A DNA stretch of 64,000 bases from Flavobacterium sp. CBA20B-1 (GTDB taxonomy: Bacteria > Bacteroidota > Bacteroidia > Flavobacteriales > Flavobacteriaceae). Positions 42,339-50,790 of the stretch are shown here, in pieces. The stretch's first letter is position 1. The number at the start of each line of letters is the position of its first letter. The position numbers and the translations under genes were made by a program. Where the stretch lies: contig NZ_CP092370.1 in assembly GCF_028473145.1 (NCBI RefSeq), positions 1,860,001 through 1,924,000 of the forward strand, given 5' to 3'. Under the pieces are notes generated by a model, which saw nothing but the letters and a program-made list of their open reading frames with translations, did no database searches and had not been told where the DNA came from.

Positions 42339-43040
42339 ATGATAGAAATTAAAGAGCTTCACAAATCCTACCAAATGGGTAAAAACGCATTACATGTTCT
42401 TAAAGGAATCAATTTTAATGTAAAAGAAGGTGAATTTGTTTCTATTATGGGAAGTTCGGGTTCGGGTAAATCAACACTGTTGAATATCATCGGAATTTTA
42501 GATGAAGCCGATGAAGGCTCATACATCTTAGACGGTGTGCCCATTAAAAACCTCAACGAAACCATTGCATCGCAATACCGCAATCAATTTTTAGGTTTTG
42601 TTTTTCAATCATTTAATTTAATTAATTACAAAACAGCATTGGATAATGTGGCTCTTCCTTTGTATTATCAAGGTATGGCCCGAAAAGAACGCATGGAGCG
42701 TTCTATGCATTATTTAGAGAAAGTGGGCTTGGCAAATTGGGCAAAACATTTACCCAATGAATTATCGGGCGGACAAAAACAACGTGTGGCAATTGCCCGT
42801 GCGTTGGCTTCCAACCCAAAAGTATTGCTTGCAGATGAGCCAACTGGGGCTTTAGACACCAAAACATCGTATGAAGTTATGGATTTGATCCAACAGATAA
42901 ACGATGAAGGAAAAACCGTTTTGGTGGTAACCCACGAACCCGATATTGCCGATATGACCAAGCGGATTGTTTTTTTAAAAGACGGACAAATAGAATCTGA
43001 TAAAATTGTTAACCAAGTAAGAGCATCGCAATATGTTTAG
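42339..43040 (+). CDS. MacB/LolD-type ABC transporter ATP-binding protein
   Basis: 233 aa. Walker A MGSSGSGKSTLLNIIG, Q-loop FVFQSFNLINYK, signature LSGGQKQRVAIARALA, Walker B LLADEPTGALDTKT, and the H-loop VVTHEPDIA are all present; the 'LDEADEGSYILDG' style is that of the MacB/LolD branch, where the pump is a mechanotransmitter. It overlaps the first permease by 8 nt and heads a five-gene efflux operon. The substrate could be a peptide, macrolide or lipid; not decidable. Confidence 0.94.
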   Translation: MIEIKELHKSYQMGKNALHVLKGINFNVKEGEFVSIMGSSGSGKSTLLNIIGILDEADEGSYILDGVPIKNLNETIASQYRNQFLGFVFQSFNLINYKTALDNVALPLYYQGMARKERMERSMHYLEKVGLANWAKHLPNELSGGQKQRVAIARALASNPKVLLADEPTGALDTKTSYEVMDLIQQINDEGKTVLVVTHEPDIADMTKRIVFLKDGQIESDKIVNQVRASQYV

Positions 43041-44280
43041 TATTGAACGCTGGCAAGAAATATTCGAAGGATTAGCTAAAAACAAGCTGCGAACGGTGCT
43101 TACGGGCGTTTCTGTGGCTTCGGGTATTTTTATCCTCGTAATTTTGTTGGGTGCTGGAAATGGTATTCAAAACGGCATTCAAAAACAGTTTGAACAAGAT
43201 GCTGTAAACCGAATCAGCGTTTGGGCGGGCGTAACTCAAAAAGAACACAAGGGTTTGGGCGTGGGCAGAAATGTGCAGCTTCGCAATTCCGATTATGAAT
43301 ATACCACCCGTTTATTTAAGGATTATATCGATAGAAAATCGGCTGTTTTTTCGGTTTGGAATGGAAACATTGTGTATAAAGAAGAAGCCGGAAACTATCG
43401 GGTAGAAGGGGTGCACCCTGATTATCAGTTTATCGAAAATGCGTCAATTACAATAGGGCGATTCATCAATCAAAACGATATTTCCAACTTTGAAAAAAAT
43501 ATCATCATTGGACAAAAAGTGGCATCGGATCTTTTTAAAAAAGGAGAAAATCCTTTGGGGAAAGAGCTCAATGTTTCGGGAATGATTTATAAAGTTGTTG
43601 GTGTTTATACCGATCCGGGCGGCGAACGCGAAGAAAGCCGCGTGTTTATCCCTATTGCTACTGCCCAAAAAGCTTATAGTGCCGGCGACAGTATTCGCAG
43701 CATGGCATTTACACTTAGAAAAGGTGCCGATTTTGATAACGCTGTAGCAGAATCACAAGCTTTTACCAATGAACTTAGCACGTTTTTAAAAGCGCGCCAC
43801 AATATAGCACCCGACGATGAAGGTGCATTGGTGATAAACAATTCGTTAGAACAAGCCAAAAACATTTACATTGTTACCGGCGGGGTGAAAGCCTTTTTCT
43901 GGTTTGTGGGTATTTGTACCATCATTGCCGGTGTGGTTGGTGTGGGCAATATCATGCTGATTATTGTGAAGGAACGAACAAAAGAAATCGGAATTAGAAA
44001 AGCCTTGGGAGCTTCGCCATTTTCTATCATAACCATGATTTTGCACGAAGCGGTTTTTATCACCGTTATTGCTGGTTTTTCTGGATTAATAGCAGGTTTG
44101 TTGGTTTGGGAACTCATTGGCCCGTATGTAGAAGCCGACTTTTTTACCCGCCCAGAAGTGGATTTTAACGTAGCCATAACCACATTGATTATATTGATTG
44201 TTGCCGGAGCTTTTGCAGGGTTTGTTCCTGCATATAAAGCTGCAAAAATTAGACCTATTGTTGCATTAAGAGGAGAATAA
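43033..44280 (+). CDS. MacB-like ABC permease (first)
   Basis: 415 aa, MacB/FtsX architecture: an N-terminal helix (LRTVLTGVSVASGIFILVIL), a large periplasmic MacB_PCD domain (about 45-270), and three C-terminal helices including GVGNIMLIIVKERTKEIGIR and KALGASPFSIITMILHE, the FtsX coupling segment. It ends IRPIVALRGE, a typical closing motif. It overlaps the ATPase gene and stands 3 nt before a second, related permease, so the transporter is probably a heterodimer. Confidence 0.92.
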   Translation: MFSIERWQEIFEGLAKNKLRTVLTGVSVASGIFILVILLGAGNGIQNGIQKQFEQDAVNRISVWAGVTQKEHKGLGVGRNVQLRNSDYEYTTRLFKDYIDRKSAVFSVWNGNIVYKEEAGNYRVEGVHPDYQFIENASITIGRFINQNDISNFEKNIIIGQKVASDLFKKGENPLGKELNVSGMIYKVVGVYTDPGGEREESRVFIPIATAQKAYSAGDSIRSMAFTLRKGADFDNAVAESQAFTNELSTFLKARHNIAPDDEGALVINNSLEQAKNIYIVTGGVKAFFWFVGICTIIAGVVGVGNIMLIIVKERTKEIGIRKALGASPFSIITMILHEAVFITVIAGFSGLIAGLLVWELIGPYVEADFFTRPEVDFNVAITTLIILIVAGAFAGFVPAYKAAKIRPIVALRGE

Positions 44281-44283
44281 ATT

Positions 44284-45552
44284 ATGTTTAACCGAGATAA
44301 ATGGAATGAAATCATTGAGGCGCTTTCAGCCAACCCTTTTAGAACACTCATCACAGCGTTTGGTGTGTTTTGGGGTATTTTTATTTTGGTAATTCTGCTT
44401 TCTGCAAGTCAGGGTTTGCAAAATGGGATCAAAAGGCAAATGGGTGGTTTATCTACCAACACCATGTTTATGTGGACACAAGCTACATCAAAACCTTTTA
44501 AAGGCTTGCCGCAAGGCAGAAATTTCAACTTTAAAAACGGTGATGTGGATGCTATTAAAAGAAATATCAATGGGCTGCTCTATGTTTCTCCCCGCAACCA
44601 GTTAGGAGGGTTTAGAGGAAGCAACAACGTTGTTCGCGGCACTAAAACAGGTGCTTATAACGTGTATGGTGATTACCCAGAGTTTATTTTGCAACAACCA
44701 ATGGACATTCTTAAAGGGCGATTTATTAATTATGGAGATATTGCAAACAAACGAAAAGTAACCGTGATTGGGGAAGGCGTTATTCGGGAATTATATGAAC
44801 CGGGCGAAGAAGTTTTAGGCTCGTACATAAAAGTGCAAGGTGTAAATTTTTTAGTTGTAGGAATATATAAAAGCATTTCGAATATGGGAGGCGATGCAGA
44901 GGAAAGTCAAAAACAACTTTTTATGCCTTTTACCACCTTTCAGCAAGCATTTAATTATGGCGATGTAGTGGGATGGATGGCAATTACTGCCGATGATCAA
45001 ACACCTATTACCGATATTAAAGCTACTATTTTTGACTTGTTGAAAAACCGCCACACCATTGATCCCGCCGATGAAAGAGCCATTGGACATTTTGATTTGT
45101 ATCAAGAATTTAAAAAGATAAATGGGTTGTTTTCCATTTTAACAGCGGTTTCATACATTGTAGGAATTTTCATATTGGGTTCAGGCATTATTGGTATTGT
45201 AAACATTATGCTGATTATTGTAAAAGAACGCACCCAAGAAATTGGCATCCGCAGAGCATTAGGCGCCACACCTGCTGTAATTATCAAACAAATTCTTACC
45301 GAATCGGTAGTTTTATCGCTCATTGCTGGTATGGCAGGAATCATTTTTGCATCGGTGGTGCTGGCACTCATTAATTTAGGTTTAGAAAACGCACCAAACA
45401 GCGATCAAATACCAATTGTAAACCCAAGCGTACATTTAGGCGTAGTGGTAATTGCATTGTTAATATTAGTAGTTGCCGGACTTTTAGCAGGATTAATCCC
45501 AGCGATTACAGCCATTAAAGTAAAACCAATTGATGCATTAAGAACAGAGTAA
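44284..45552 (+). CDS. MacB-like ABC permease (second)
   Basis: 422 aa, paralogue of the preceding permease with the same plan: FRTLITAFGVFWGIFILVIL, a periplasmic PCD domain, then GIVNIMLIIVKERTQEIGIR, RALGATPAVIIKQILTE and a final KVKPIDALRTE. Having two distinct permease genes instead of one fused MacB is common in Bacteroidota efflux operons. It is followed by a 75-nt repeat-bearing spacer before the adaptor gene. Confidence 0.92.
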   Translation: MFNRDKWNEIIEALSANPFRTLITAFGVFWGIFILVILLSASQGLQNGIKRQMGGLSTNTMFMWTQATSKPFKGLPQGRNFNFKNGDVDAIKRNINGLLYVSPRNQLGGFRGSNNVVRGTKTGAYNVYGDYPEFILQQPMDILKGRFINYGDIANKRKVTVIGEGVIRELYEPGEEVLGSYIKVQGVNFLVVGIYKSISNMGGDAEESQKQLFMPFTTFQQAFNYGDVVGWMAITADDQTPITDIKATIFDLLKNRHTIDPADERAIGHFDLYQEFKKINGLFSILTAVSYIVGIFILGSGIIGIVNIMLIIVKERTQEIGIRRALGATPAVIIKQILTESVVLSLIAGMAGIIFASVVLALINLGLENAPNSDQIPIVNPSVHLGVVVIALLILVVAGLLAGLIPAITAIKVKPIDALRTE

Positions 45553-45627
45553 AAGAGAATAGAAGAGTATTCTAATAAACAGATCAACAATTAAACAAAT
45601 CAACGAATAAACAAATAAAAAATAGAT
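45553..45627 (+). repeat. Efflux-operon spacer with AAACAAATCAACGA-type repeats
   Basis: The spacer is built of degenerate A/C-rich units (AACAGATCAACAATTAAAC, AAACAAATCAACGAATAAAC). Thirteen bases, AACAAATCAACGA, are the exact reverse complement of TCGTTGATTTGTT in the spacer after the adaptor gene. Confidence 0.5.
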
Positions 45628-46725
45628 ATGAAAAAAGGTTGTACCATTTCCATTTTAGTTTTTTTAGCAATAGCTTTTGCAGGTGCATTATTTTGGTTGT
45701 ATCAAAAAAACGCACAACCGCCAGTGGTGTATGAAACCGAAAAAGCCGAAATACGCTCTATCTCTAAAAGTACAGTTGCCACTGGAAACATCAACCCAAA
45801 AGAAGAAGTGTTGATTAAACCAAACATATCCGGAATTATAGAAGAAGTATATGTAGAAGCTGGTGACTATATTAAAAATGGCGATTTAATTGCAAAAATT
45901 AAAGTAGTACCCAATGTATCAAGCTTAAACTCGGCAAACAATCAAATTCAAACAGCAAAAATCGATTTAGAAAATCAAAAAAGAATCTACGAGCGCCAAA
46001 AAACCTTGTTTAATAAAGGGGTTATTTCTGCAAATGATTTCGATAATGCCGAAACAGCTTATAAACAAGCCCAACAATCGTATAGCGCTACTGTTCAAAA
46101 TGCAGAAATCATTCGAACAGGAACCACCAAAGGTATGAGCAATATTGCACAAACCTTAATTAGATCAACTGTTTCGGGTATGGTGCTTGATGTGCCTGTT
46201 AAAAAAGGAAATCAAGTAATAGAAGCGAACAATTTCAACGAAGGAACCACCATTGCAAGTTTGGCAGATGTGAGCAACATGATTTTTGAAGGAAAATTAG
46301 ACGAATCGGAAGTAGGTAAAATCAAATTAGGACTTCCACTAGAAATTACGGTGGGTGCCATTGAAAATAAAAAGTTTGATGCAGTTTTAGATTATATTGC
46401 TCCAAAAGGCGTGAATGAAAACGGGGCAATGCAGTTTCCCATAAAAGGTACTTTGGTTAATAAAGACACGACTTTTATTCGTTCTGGATTAAGTGCAAAT
46501 GCTTCGATTATCCTATCAAAGGCAGATGATGTGTTGGCAATTAAAGAAGGTTTGGTGCAATACGATGAGAAAACCAAAAAATCATTTGTGGAAGTTATGG
46601 TTGCAGATCAAAAATTTGAACGTAGAAATGTAGAATTAGGAGTGAGCGATGGCATTTATGTGCAAATTAAGAAAGGAATCACCAAAAACGATAAAATAAA
46701 AGTCTGGAATCAGGTTAAAAAGTAG
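45628..46725 (+). CDS. Periplasmic adaptor (MacA/HlyD-type membrane fusion protein)
   Basis: 365 aa. A single N-terminal membrane anchor (CTISILVFLAIAFAGALFWL), then biotinyl-lipoyl-like half motifs (GNINPKEEVLIKPNISGIIE and GMVLDVPVKKGNQVIEANN) around an alpha-helical hairpin of about 75 residues (QTAKIDLENQKRIYERQKTL), and beta-barrel and membrane-proximal domains at the end. It bridges the MacB-type pump and TolC. The hairpin is short, as in MacA. Operon partners on both sides agree with the role. Confidence 0.93.
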   Translation: MKKGCTISILVFLAIAFAGALFWLYQKNAQPPVVYETEKAEIRSISKSTVATGNINPKEEVLIKPNISGIIEEVYVEAGDYIKNGDLIAKIKVVPNVSSLNSANNQIQTAKIDLENQKRIYERQKTLFNKGVISANDFDNAETAYKQAQQSYSATVQNAEIIRTGTTKGMSNIAQTLIRSTVSGMVLDVPVKKGNQVIEANNFNEGTTIASLADVSNMIFEGKLDESEVGKIKLGLPLEITVGAIENKKFDAVLDYIAPKGVNENGAMQFPIKGTLVNKDTTFIRSGLSANASIILSKADDVLAIKEGLVQYDEKTKKSFVEVMVADQKFERRNVELGVSDGIYVQIKKGITKNDKIKVWNQVKK

Positions 46726-46798
46726 TTGAATCGTTGATTTGTTATATTTATTAATCGGTTAAACAAATCACAGTTAAACAACTAAACAATATGAAAGC
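46726..46798 (+). repeat. Efflux-operon spacer, complementary to the spacer before the adaptor gene
   Basis: TCGTTGATTTGTT near 46731-46743 is the exact complement of the 13-mer in 45553-45627, and is followed by GTTAAACAAATCACAGTTAA and ACAACTAAACAAT units. The two spacers could pair across the adaptor gene in the mRNA. Confidence 0.5.
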
Positions 46799-48160
46799 AT
46801 GAAAATACTATCAAAAATAATTATTGCAATTTGTGTATTTTGGACAGGAAATTCGTTTGCCCAAAAAAAATGGACGTTAGACGAATGCGTAAGGCACGCC
46901 ATGGAAAACAACGTGTCTATTAAACAAATTGAATTAGACAACCAGCTGGCAAATATTGATGAAAAAGATGCTTATGGAAGTTTTTTACCCACCTTAAACG
47001 CCTCAGCATCCCATTCATGGAACATTGGTTTAAACACAAACATCACCACGGGTTTGCTAGAAAACCAAACTACCCAGTTTACGTCGGTTGGTGCCACAGC
47101 TGGTGTTGACCTTTTTCGTGGATTGCAAAATCAAAACCGCTTTCGCAGATCAAAATTGGCTGTGATTTCCTCGCAATACCAACATTTAAAAATGGAAGAA
47201 GATGTGGCTTTAAACGTGGTAAATGCGTATTTGCAGATATTGTTTAACAAAGAAAATATTAAAGTTCAAAAGCAACAATTCAGTGCCGATAGTTTGCAAT
47301 TGGTGCGTTCGCAAGCTTTGGTTGATGCAGGAATGATTCCCAGTGGCGATTTATATGATATGAAAGCAACTTTAGCCACCGGAAAACAGCGAATCATCCA
47401 AGCAGAATATGCGTTATTGGTTTCTAAAATGAGTTTGGCACAACTGCTGCAAATGGAAGATTTTAAAGCGTTTGATATTGCCGATGTGGAATATGAATTT
47501 CAACCCAATTCTATTTTCTTTGAAACGCCCGAATCGATCTATCAACAGGCAAAACAAGAACGTACCGAACTAAAAATTGCCGAAAACAATGTGAAAATTG
47601 CCGAAAAAGATGTTGACATTGCCAAAGGTGCTCGCTTGCCTTCATTGGTTGGTTTTTATAGCTTCAGTTCACGTGTTTCCTATGCCAATGTGCCCAATGG
47701 ATTAGGCGGCGTGATGGCACCACCACCATTTTTTGAACAATTAGATATGTTTAAAGGTCATAATTTTGGTCTGCAACTGAATATTCCTATTTTCAATGGA
47801 TTTTCGGCGCGAAACAATATAGAACGAACAAAAGTAAACCTTGAAAAATCGCGTTTGGCTTTAGAACAAACCGAATTAGATTTAGAGCGAAACATTTATA
47901 CTGCTTATGCCGATGCAAAAGGTGCGTTAGAAACCTATCTAGCAACCCGAGAAATGCTTAAATCGCGCGAGGAGGCATTTCGCTATACACAAGAACGCTA
48001 CGAAAATGGTATGGCAACAGCTTTTGATTACAACCAATCGCAAACGCTTTTGGTGAACACACAATCTGATTTATTACGCACCAAATACGACTATTTATTT
48101 CGCACCCGTATATTAGAATTTTACTTTGGAATTCCAATCATACCAAATGACTCAGAATAA
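46799..48160 (+). CDS. TolC-family outer-membrane efflux protein
   Basis: 453 aa. Signal peptide MKILSKIIIAICVFWTGNSF ends at AQ. Two TolC repeats are visible: KWTLDECVRHAMENNVSIKQ with FLPTLNASASHSW, then ERTELKIAENNVKIAEKDVD with GARLPSLVGFYSF and GLQLNIPIFNGF; the C-terminus is NTQSDLLRTKYDYLFRTRIL. It forms the outer-membrane channel of the tripartite pump encoded just upstream. Its stop overlaps the start of a 90-aa membrane gene (TAATG). Confidence 0.94.
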   Translation: MKILSKIIIAICVFWTGNSFAQKKWTLDECVRHAMENNVSIKQIELDNQLANIDEKDAYGSFLPTLNASASHSWNIGLNTNITTGLLENQTTQFTSVGATAGVDLFRGLQNQNRFRRSKLAVISSQYQHLKMEEDVALNVVNAYLQILFNKENIKVQKQQFSADSLQLVRSQALVDAGMIPSGDLYDMKATLATGKQRIIQAEYALLVSKMSLAQLLQMEDFKAFDIADVEYEFQPNSIFFETPESIYQQAKQERTELKIAENNVKIAEKDVDIAKGARLPSLVGFYSFSSRVSYANVPNGLGGVMAPPPFFEQLDMFKGHNFGLQLNIPIFNGFSARNNIERTKVNLEKSRLALEQTELDLERNIYTAYADAKGALETYLATREMLKSREEAFRYTQERYENGMATAFDYNQSQTLLVNTQSDLLRTKYDYLFRTRILEFYFGIPIIPNDSE

Positions 48161-48432
48161 TGAAGAATAAATTAGGAGCATTAACTTTGTTTTTTCTTTT
48201 GCTTCTTTTTTGTAATAAATCGTATGCTGAAGGTCAAACTGGAATCACACAAATAGTGAATTTAGCTGATTTTCTTTTAGTTGTTGCTCAGCTTATAGTT
48301 TATACTTTTTTTGGTGGCATTATTATACGTTTTATACTACATCATTTTAAAGCTAATATTCATAACAAAAGTTTAATAGTATTTACTTTATCTTTTTTAA
48401 TGGCTGCGTTTGTTATGGCTATTTCAAATTAA
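48160..48432 (+). CDS. Small membrane protein at the end of the efflux operon
   Basis: 90 aa. A signal or first helix (LGALTLFFLLLLFCNKSYA), then two further hydrophobic stretches (FLLVVAQLIVYTFFGGIIIR and SLIVFTLSFLMAAFVMAIS). It starts at TAATG, overlapping the TolC gene stop, so it is translationally coupled. No family recognised; perhaps an accessory of the pump. Confidence 0.65.
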   Translation: MKNKLGALTLFFLLLLFCNKSYAEGQTGITQIVNLADFLLVVAQLIVYTFFGGIIIRFILHHFKANIHNKSLIVFTLSFLMAAFVMAISN

Positions 48433-48436
48433 GGAA

Positions 48437-48467
48437 AACCTACAAGGTCATGCAGACCTTGCAGGTT
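48437..48467. repeat. Dispersed palindrome (REP-like) after the efflux operon
   Basis: AACCTACAAGGTC-ATGCA-GACCTTGCAGGTT, 13-bp arms with one mismatch. It follows the last gene of the efflux operon and may end transcription or be a dispersed Bacteroidota repeat; the related form AACCTGCAAGGTC..GACCTTGCAGGTT is, from memory, common in the phylum. Confidence 0.6.
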
Positions 48468-48520
48468 CTAATATCAAGTTGCTAACAAACTACAACGGAA
48501 TGTTTCCGTGTTTGCGATCT

Positions 48521-48898
48521 TTATCTAATATACATTTCCAATCGATTAATAAAGTCTTGAAACGCCACAGCTTCATCCTGCGGAACTCGTTTAGCCAACT
48601 CAACAGCTCTTTCTTGATAATCATTTAGCTTTGGTCCTAGTTTTTCTAGCGCTTGCGAATCATTATTTGCAGTTGCAGTGCGATAATCTTGTATAAAATT
48701 ACTGTATTCCTTTGCAAATTGATCTGCTTCTACATACTGAAACGATGGTACATTTATTGGCTCATCCGTTGGTGGTTCTGGCACATTATTTACACTTTCT
48801 ACCGGCGGATCAACCATTGGCTCTTGCACTTTATTCTCTTCTTTTTTACAAGCAGCAAAAACAGCTACTACTAATAATGGATAAATTAACTTTTTCAT
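48521..48898 (-). CDS. Small helical lipoprotein (paralogue of the next gene)
   Basis: 125 aa. Signal KLIYPLLVVAVFAACKK with lipobox cysteine, then a Pro/Glu/Val-rich linker (MVDPPVESVNNVPEPPTDEP) and a C-terminal helical bundle (DQFAKEYSNFIQDYRTATAN, LEKLGPKLNDYQERAVELAK). The bundle aligns by eye with that of the 135-aa gene upstream (EEYTAFIKEQMDAAKSGDAA). Function unknown. Confidence 0.75.
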   Translation of the reverse strand: MKKLIYPLLVVAVFAACKKEENKVQEPMVDPPVESVNNVPEPPTDEPINVPSFQYVEADQFAKEYSNFIQDYRTATANNDSQALEKLGPKLNDYQERAVELAKRVPQDEAVAFQDFINRLEMYIR

Positions 48899-48957
48899 GA
48901 TTTTCCAATTTTTTATGATACAATAAATATACTAAAAAAATACATGCATTAGAAAAA

Positions 48958-48987
48958 AAAAGACACAGCGTTGAAGCCATGTCTTTT
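48958..48987 (-). terminator. Terminator between the two lipoprotein genes
   Basis: Perfect 8-bp stem AAAAGACA / TGTCTTTT with a 14-nt loop; the minus strand ends in a T run, so it serves the 135-aa gene. Confidence 0.6.
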
Positions 48988-49011
48988 AAAATAATTTGTT
49001 TTGAGGGTATA

Positions 49012-49419
49012 TTACATTCCTTTAGCTAATTGCTCGCTTAATTTAGTAACATACTCTTGCCATAATTTTACATCCTCAGCTGTTAATTTTCCAGCTAATT
49101 CAGCTTGTTTTTTACTCCACTCAGTAGCTTTCGCTTGTAATTCTGTAATTTTAGCTGCGTCTCCAGATTTAGCTGCATCCATTTGCTCTTTTATAAATGC
49201 AGTATATTCTTCTGCCATTTTTTGAGCTTCAGGAGAACTAAATTTAGGAACTTCTAAAGTTGTTTCAGTAGTAGTTGTTGTAGTTTGCGTTTCTGTTGCA
49301 GGATCTACAGTTGTTTCTGTTTCTGTTGTTGTTGTTTCTTCAACTGCAGCTTTTTTTTCATCACAAGATACTACTAACATAGCTGATGCGAACACTGCTG
49401 ATAACACTAGTTTTTTCAT
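49012..49419 (-). CDS. Small helical lipoprotein with Thr/Glu-rich linker
   Basis: 135 aa. Signal KLVLSAVFASAMLVVSCDEK with lipobox cysteine, a linker made almost only of Thr, Glu, Val and Ala (EETTTTETETTVDPATETQT), then a helical bundle: VPKFSSPEAQKMAEEYTAFI, KITELQAKATEWSKKQAELA. The bundle is shared with the neighbouring 125-aa lipoprotein, so the pair arose by duplication. The low-complexity linker probably spans the periplasm. No known function. Confidence 0.75.
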   Translation of the reverse strand: MKKLVLSAVFASAMLVVSCDEKKAAVEETTTTETETTVDPATETQTTTTTTETTLEVPKFSSPEAQKMAEEYTAFIKEQMDAAKSGDAAKITELQAKATEWSKKQAELAGKLTAEDVKLWQEYVTKLSEQLAKGM

Positions 49420-49522
49420 ATACGAAATTTTAATTGTTTAATCAAATGTAATTTTTTTTTTTTAAACATAGATAGCTTTTTAATGCTATTTTTTAATAAA
49501 TATTCTAAAACCCTATAAAATT

Positions 49523-50692
49523 CTACTCTTCCACATACAAAACAAGTCCTTTGAGATAAGATCCTTCGGGGTGAAACATGTTTACAGGATGGTCTGGTCC
49601 TTGCGAAAGCTTGTGCAGAACTCGTACTTTTCTGCCCGACTCTATAGCTGCAGCAGCAACCGTATGGTAGAAAAGTACATCATCTATTACTTGCGAACAT
49701 GAAAAGGTAAATAAGAAGCCACCTTTGGCAATTGTTTTTAAACCTGCACTATTTAATCGTTTGTAAGCTTGTGTGGCGGTGTGCTTGCTTTTAATGTTTT
49801 TTGCAAATGCAGGCGGATCTAACACAATAACTTCATATTGGTGCTTGTTTTCTTTCAAGAATTCAAAAACATCTGATGCAATTGCTTGGTGGTTGCTCGC
49901 CGGAAAGTTTAATTCCATATTTTGTGCTGCCAGTTTCACAGCTTTTTCTGAAATATCAACCGATGTAACTAATTGTGCGCCTGCATGCATGGCATAAATA
50001 GAGAATCCACCGGTATAACAAAAAGTGTTTAAAACTTTCTTACCTTTAGAATAACGTTGTAATAATTTTCTATTTTCGCGCTGATCTAAAAAGAATCCCG
50101 TTTTTTGACCTTCTACCCAATTCACATGAAATTGTATGCTGTTTTCTTTGGCTATTGTTTGGTCGTTGGTTCCAAACAAATGAAAATCGGTTCCGGTTTG
50201 TGGCAATGTTTGCGCACTTTTGCAATAAATGGTTTCGCAAAAATTAGGAAAGCACTTTTGAATGGCTTCAGAAATTTTTTGCATATTTAGATAAATTCCT
50301 GTGGAGTGTGCTTGTACCACGAAATTTTTATTGTAATAATCGATGATTAAACCCGGAATACCATCGCCTTCGCCATGAATCAATCGAAAGGCGTTTGTTT
50401 GCTCTATATCTATAAGTTTTAAGCGCAATTCCCAAGCTGCTTGGAAGCGAATTTGCCAAAAATCCTCAGAAAAATCCTCATCGGCAAACGTTAATATTCG
50501 AATTGCTATACTGCCTTTATCGCTATAAAACCCTGTTGCTAAATGTTTGCCATCGTAAGTGGTTACATCAACTGTTTGTCCGTCTTCCAATTCATCACTT
50601 ACCCCAAAAACGGCTCCGCTAAAAACCCACGGATGCTTGCGCAAAACCGATTTCTCTTTTCCTTGTTTTAATATAACTTTTGCAAATTCCAT
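49523..50692 (-). CDS. Class I SAM-dependent rRNA methyltransferase (RlmI-like)
   Basis: 389 aa from the ATG at 50692 (MEFAKVILKQGKEKSVLRKH), the family start; the longer reading from 50749 adds 19 residues and is rejected. N-terminal PUA domain (HPWVFSGAVFGVSDELEDGQ), a linker with RLIHGEGDGIPGLIID, then the methyltransferase: GKKVLNTFCYTGGFSIYAMH (SAM site), VTSVDISEKAVKLAAQNMEL and YEVIVLDPPAFAKNIKSKHT with the DPPAF catalytic loop. It probably makes 5-methylcytosine in 23S rRNA as RlmI does. A -7-like TATTTTTG lies at 50714-50707. Confidence 0.92.
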   Translation of the reverse strand: MEFAKVILKQGKEKSVLRKHPWVFSGAVFGVSDELEDGQTVDVTTYDGKHLATGFYSDKGSIAIRILTFADEDFSEDFWQIRFQAAWELRLKLIDIEQTNAFRLIHGEGDGIPGLIIDYYNKNFVVQAHSTGIYLNMQKISEAIQKCFPNFCETIYCKSAQTLPQTGTDFHLFGTNDQTIAKENSIQFHVNWVEGQKTGFFLDQRENRKLLQRYSKGKKVLNTFCYTGGFSIYAMHAGAQLVTSVDISEKAVKLAAQNMELNFPASNHQAIASDVFEFLKENKHQYEVIVLDPPAFAKNIKSKHTATQAYKRLNSAGLKTIAKGGFLFTFSCSQVIDDVLFYHTVAAAAIESGRKVRVLHKLSQGPDHPVNMFHPEGSYLKGLVLYVEE

Positions 50693-50762
50693 TGAATTAT
50701 TTTTTACAAAAATACTAAATACATTGCTTTCTTGGGGAGAATGTGCCATTTATTAAATCAAA

Positions 50763-50787
50763 AAAATCCCGGAATTTCCGAGATTTA
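50763..50787 (-). terminator. Terminator of the AI-2E-family gene
   Basis: AAATC-T-CGGAA / TTCCG-G-GATTT around a 3-nt loop on the minus strand, followed by a seven-T run. Confidence 0.7.
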
Positions 50788-50790
50788 TAT

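Noticed and set aside
49449..49462. Long T run as regulatory tract
   Set aside because: It is intergenic and consistent with AT-rich spacer composition; no promoter elements of fixed spacing surround it.
50693..50749. Longer N-terminus of the RlmI-like methyltransferase
   Set aside because: The family starts at MEFAKVILKQGKE, and a -7-like element lies inside the extension.
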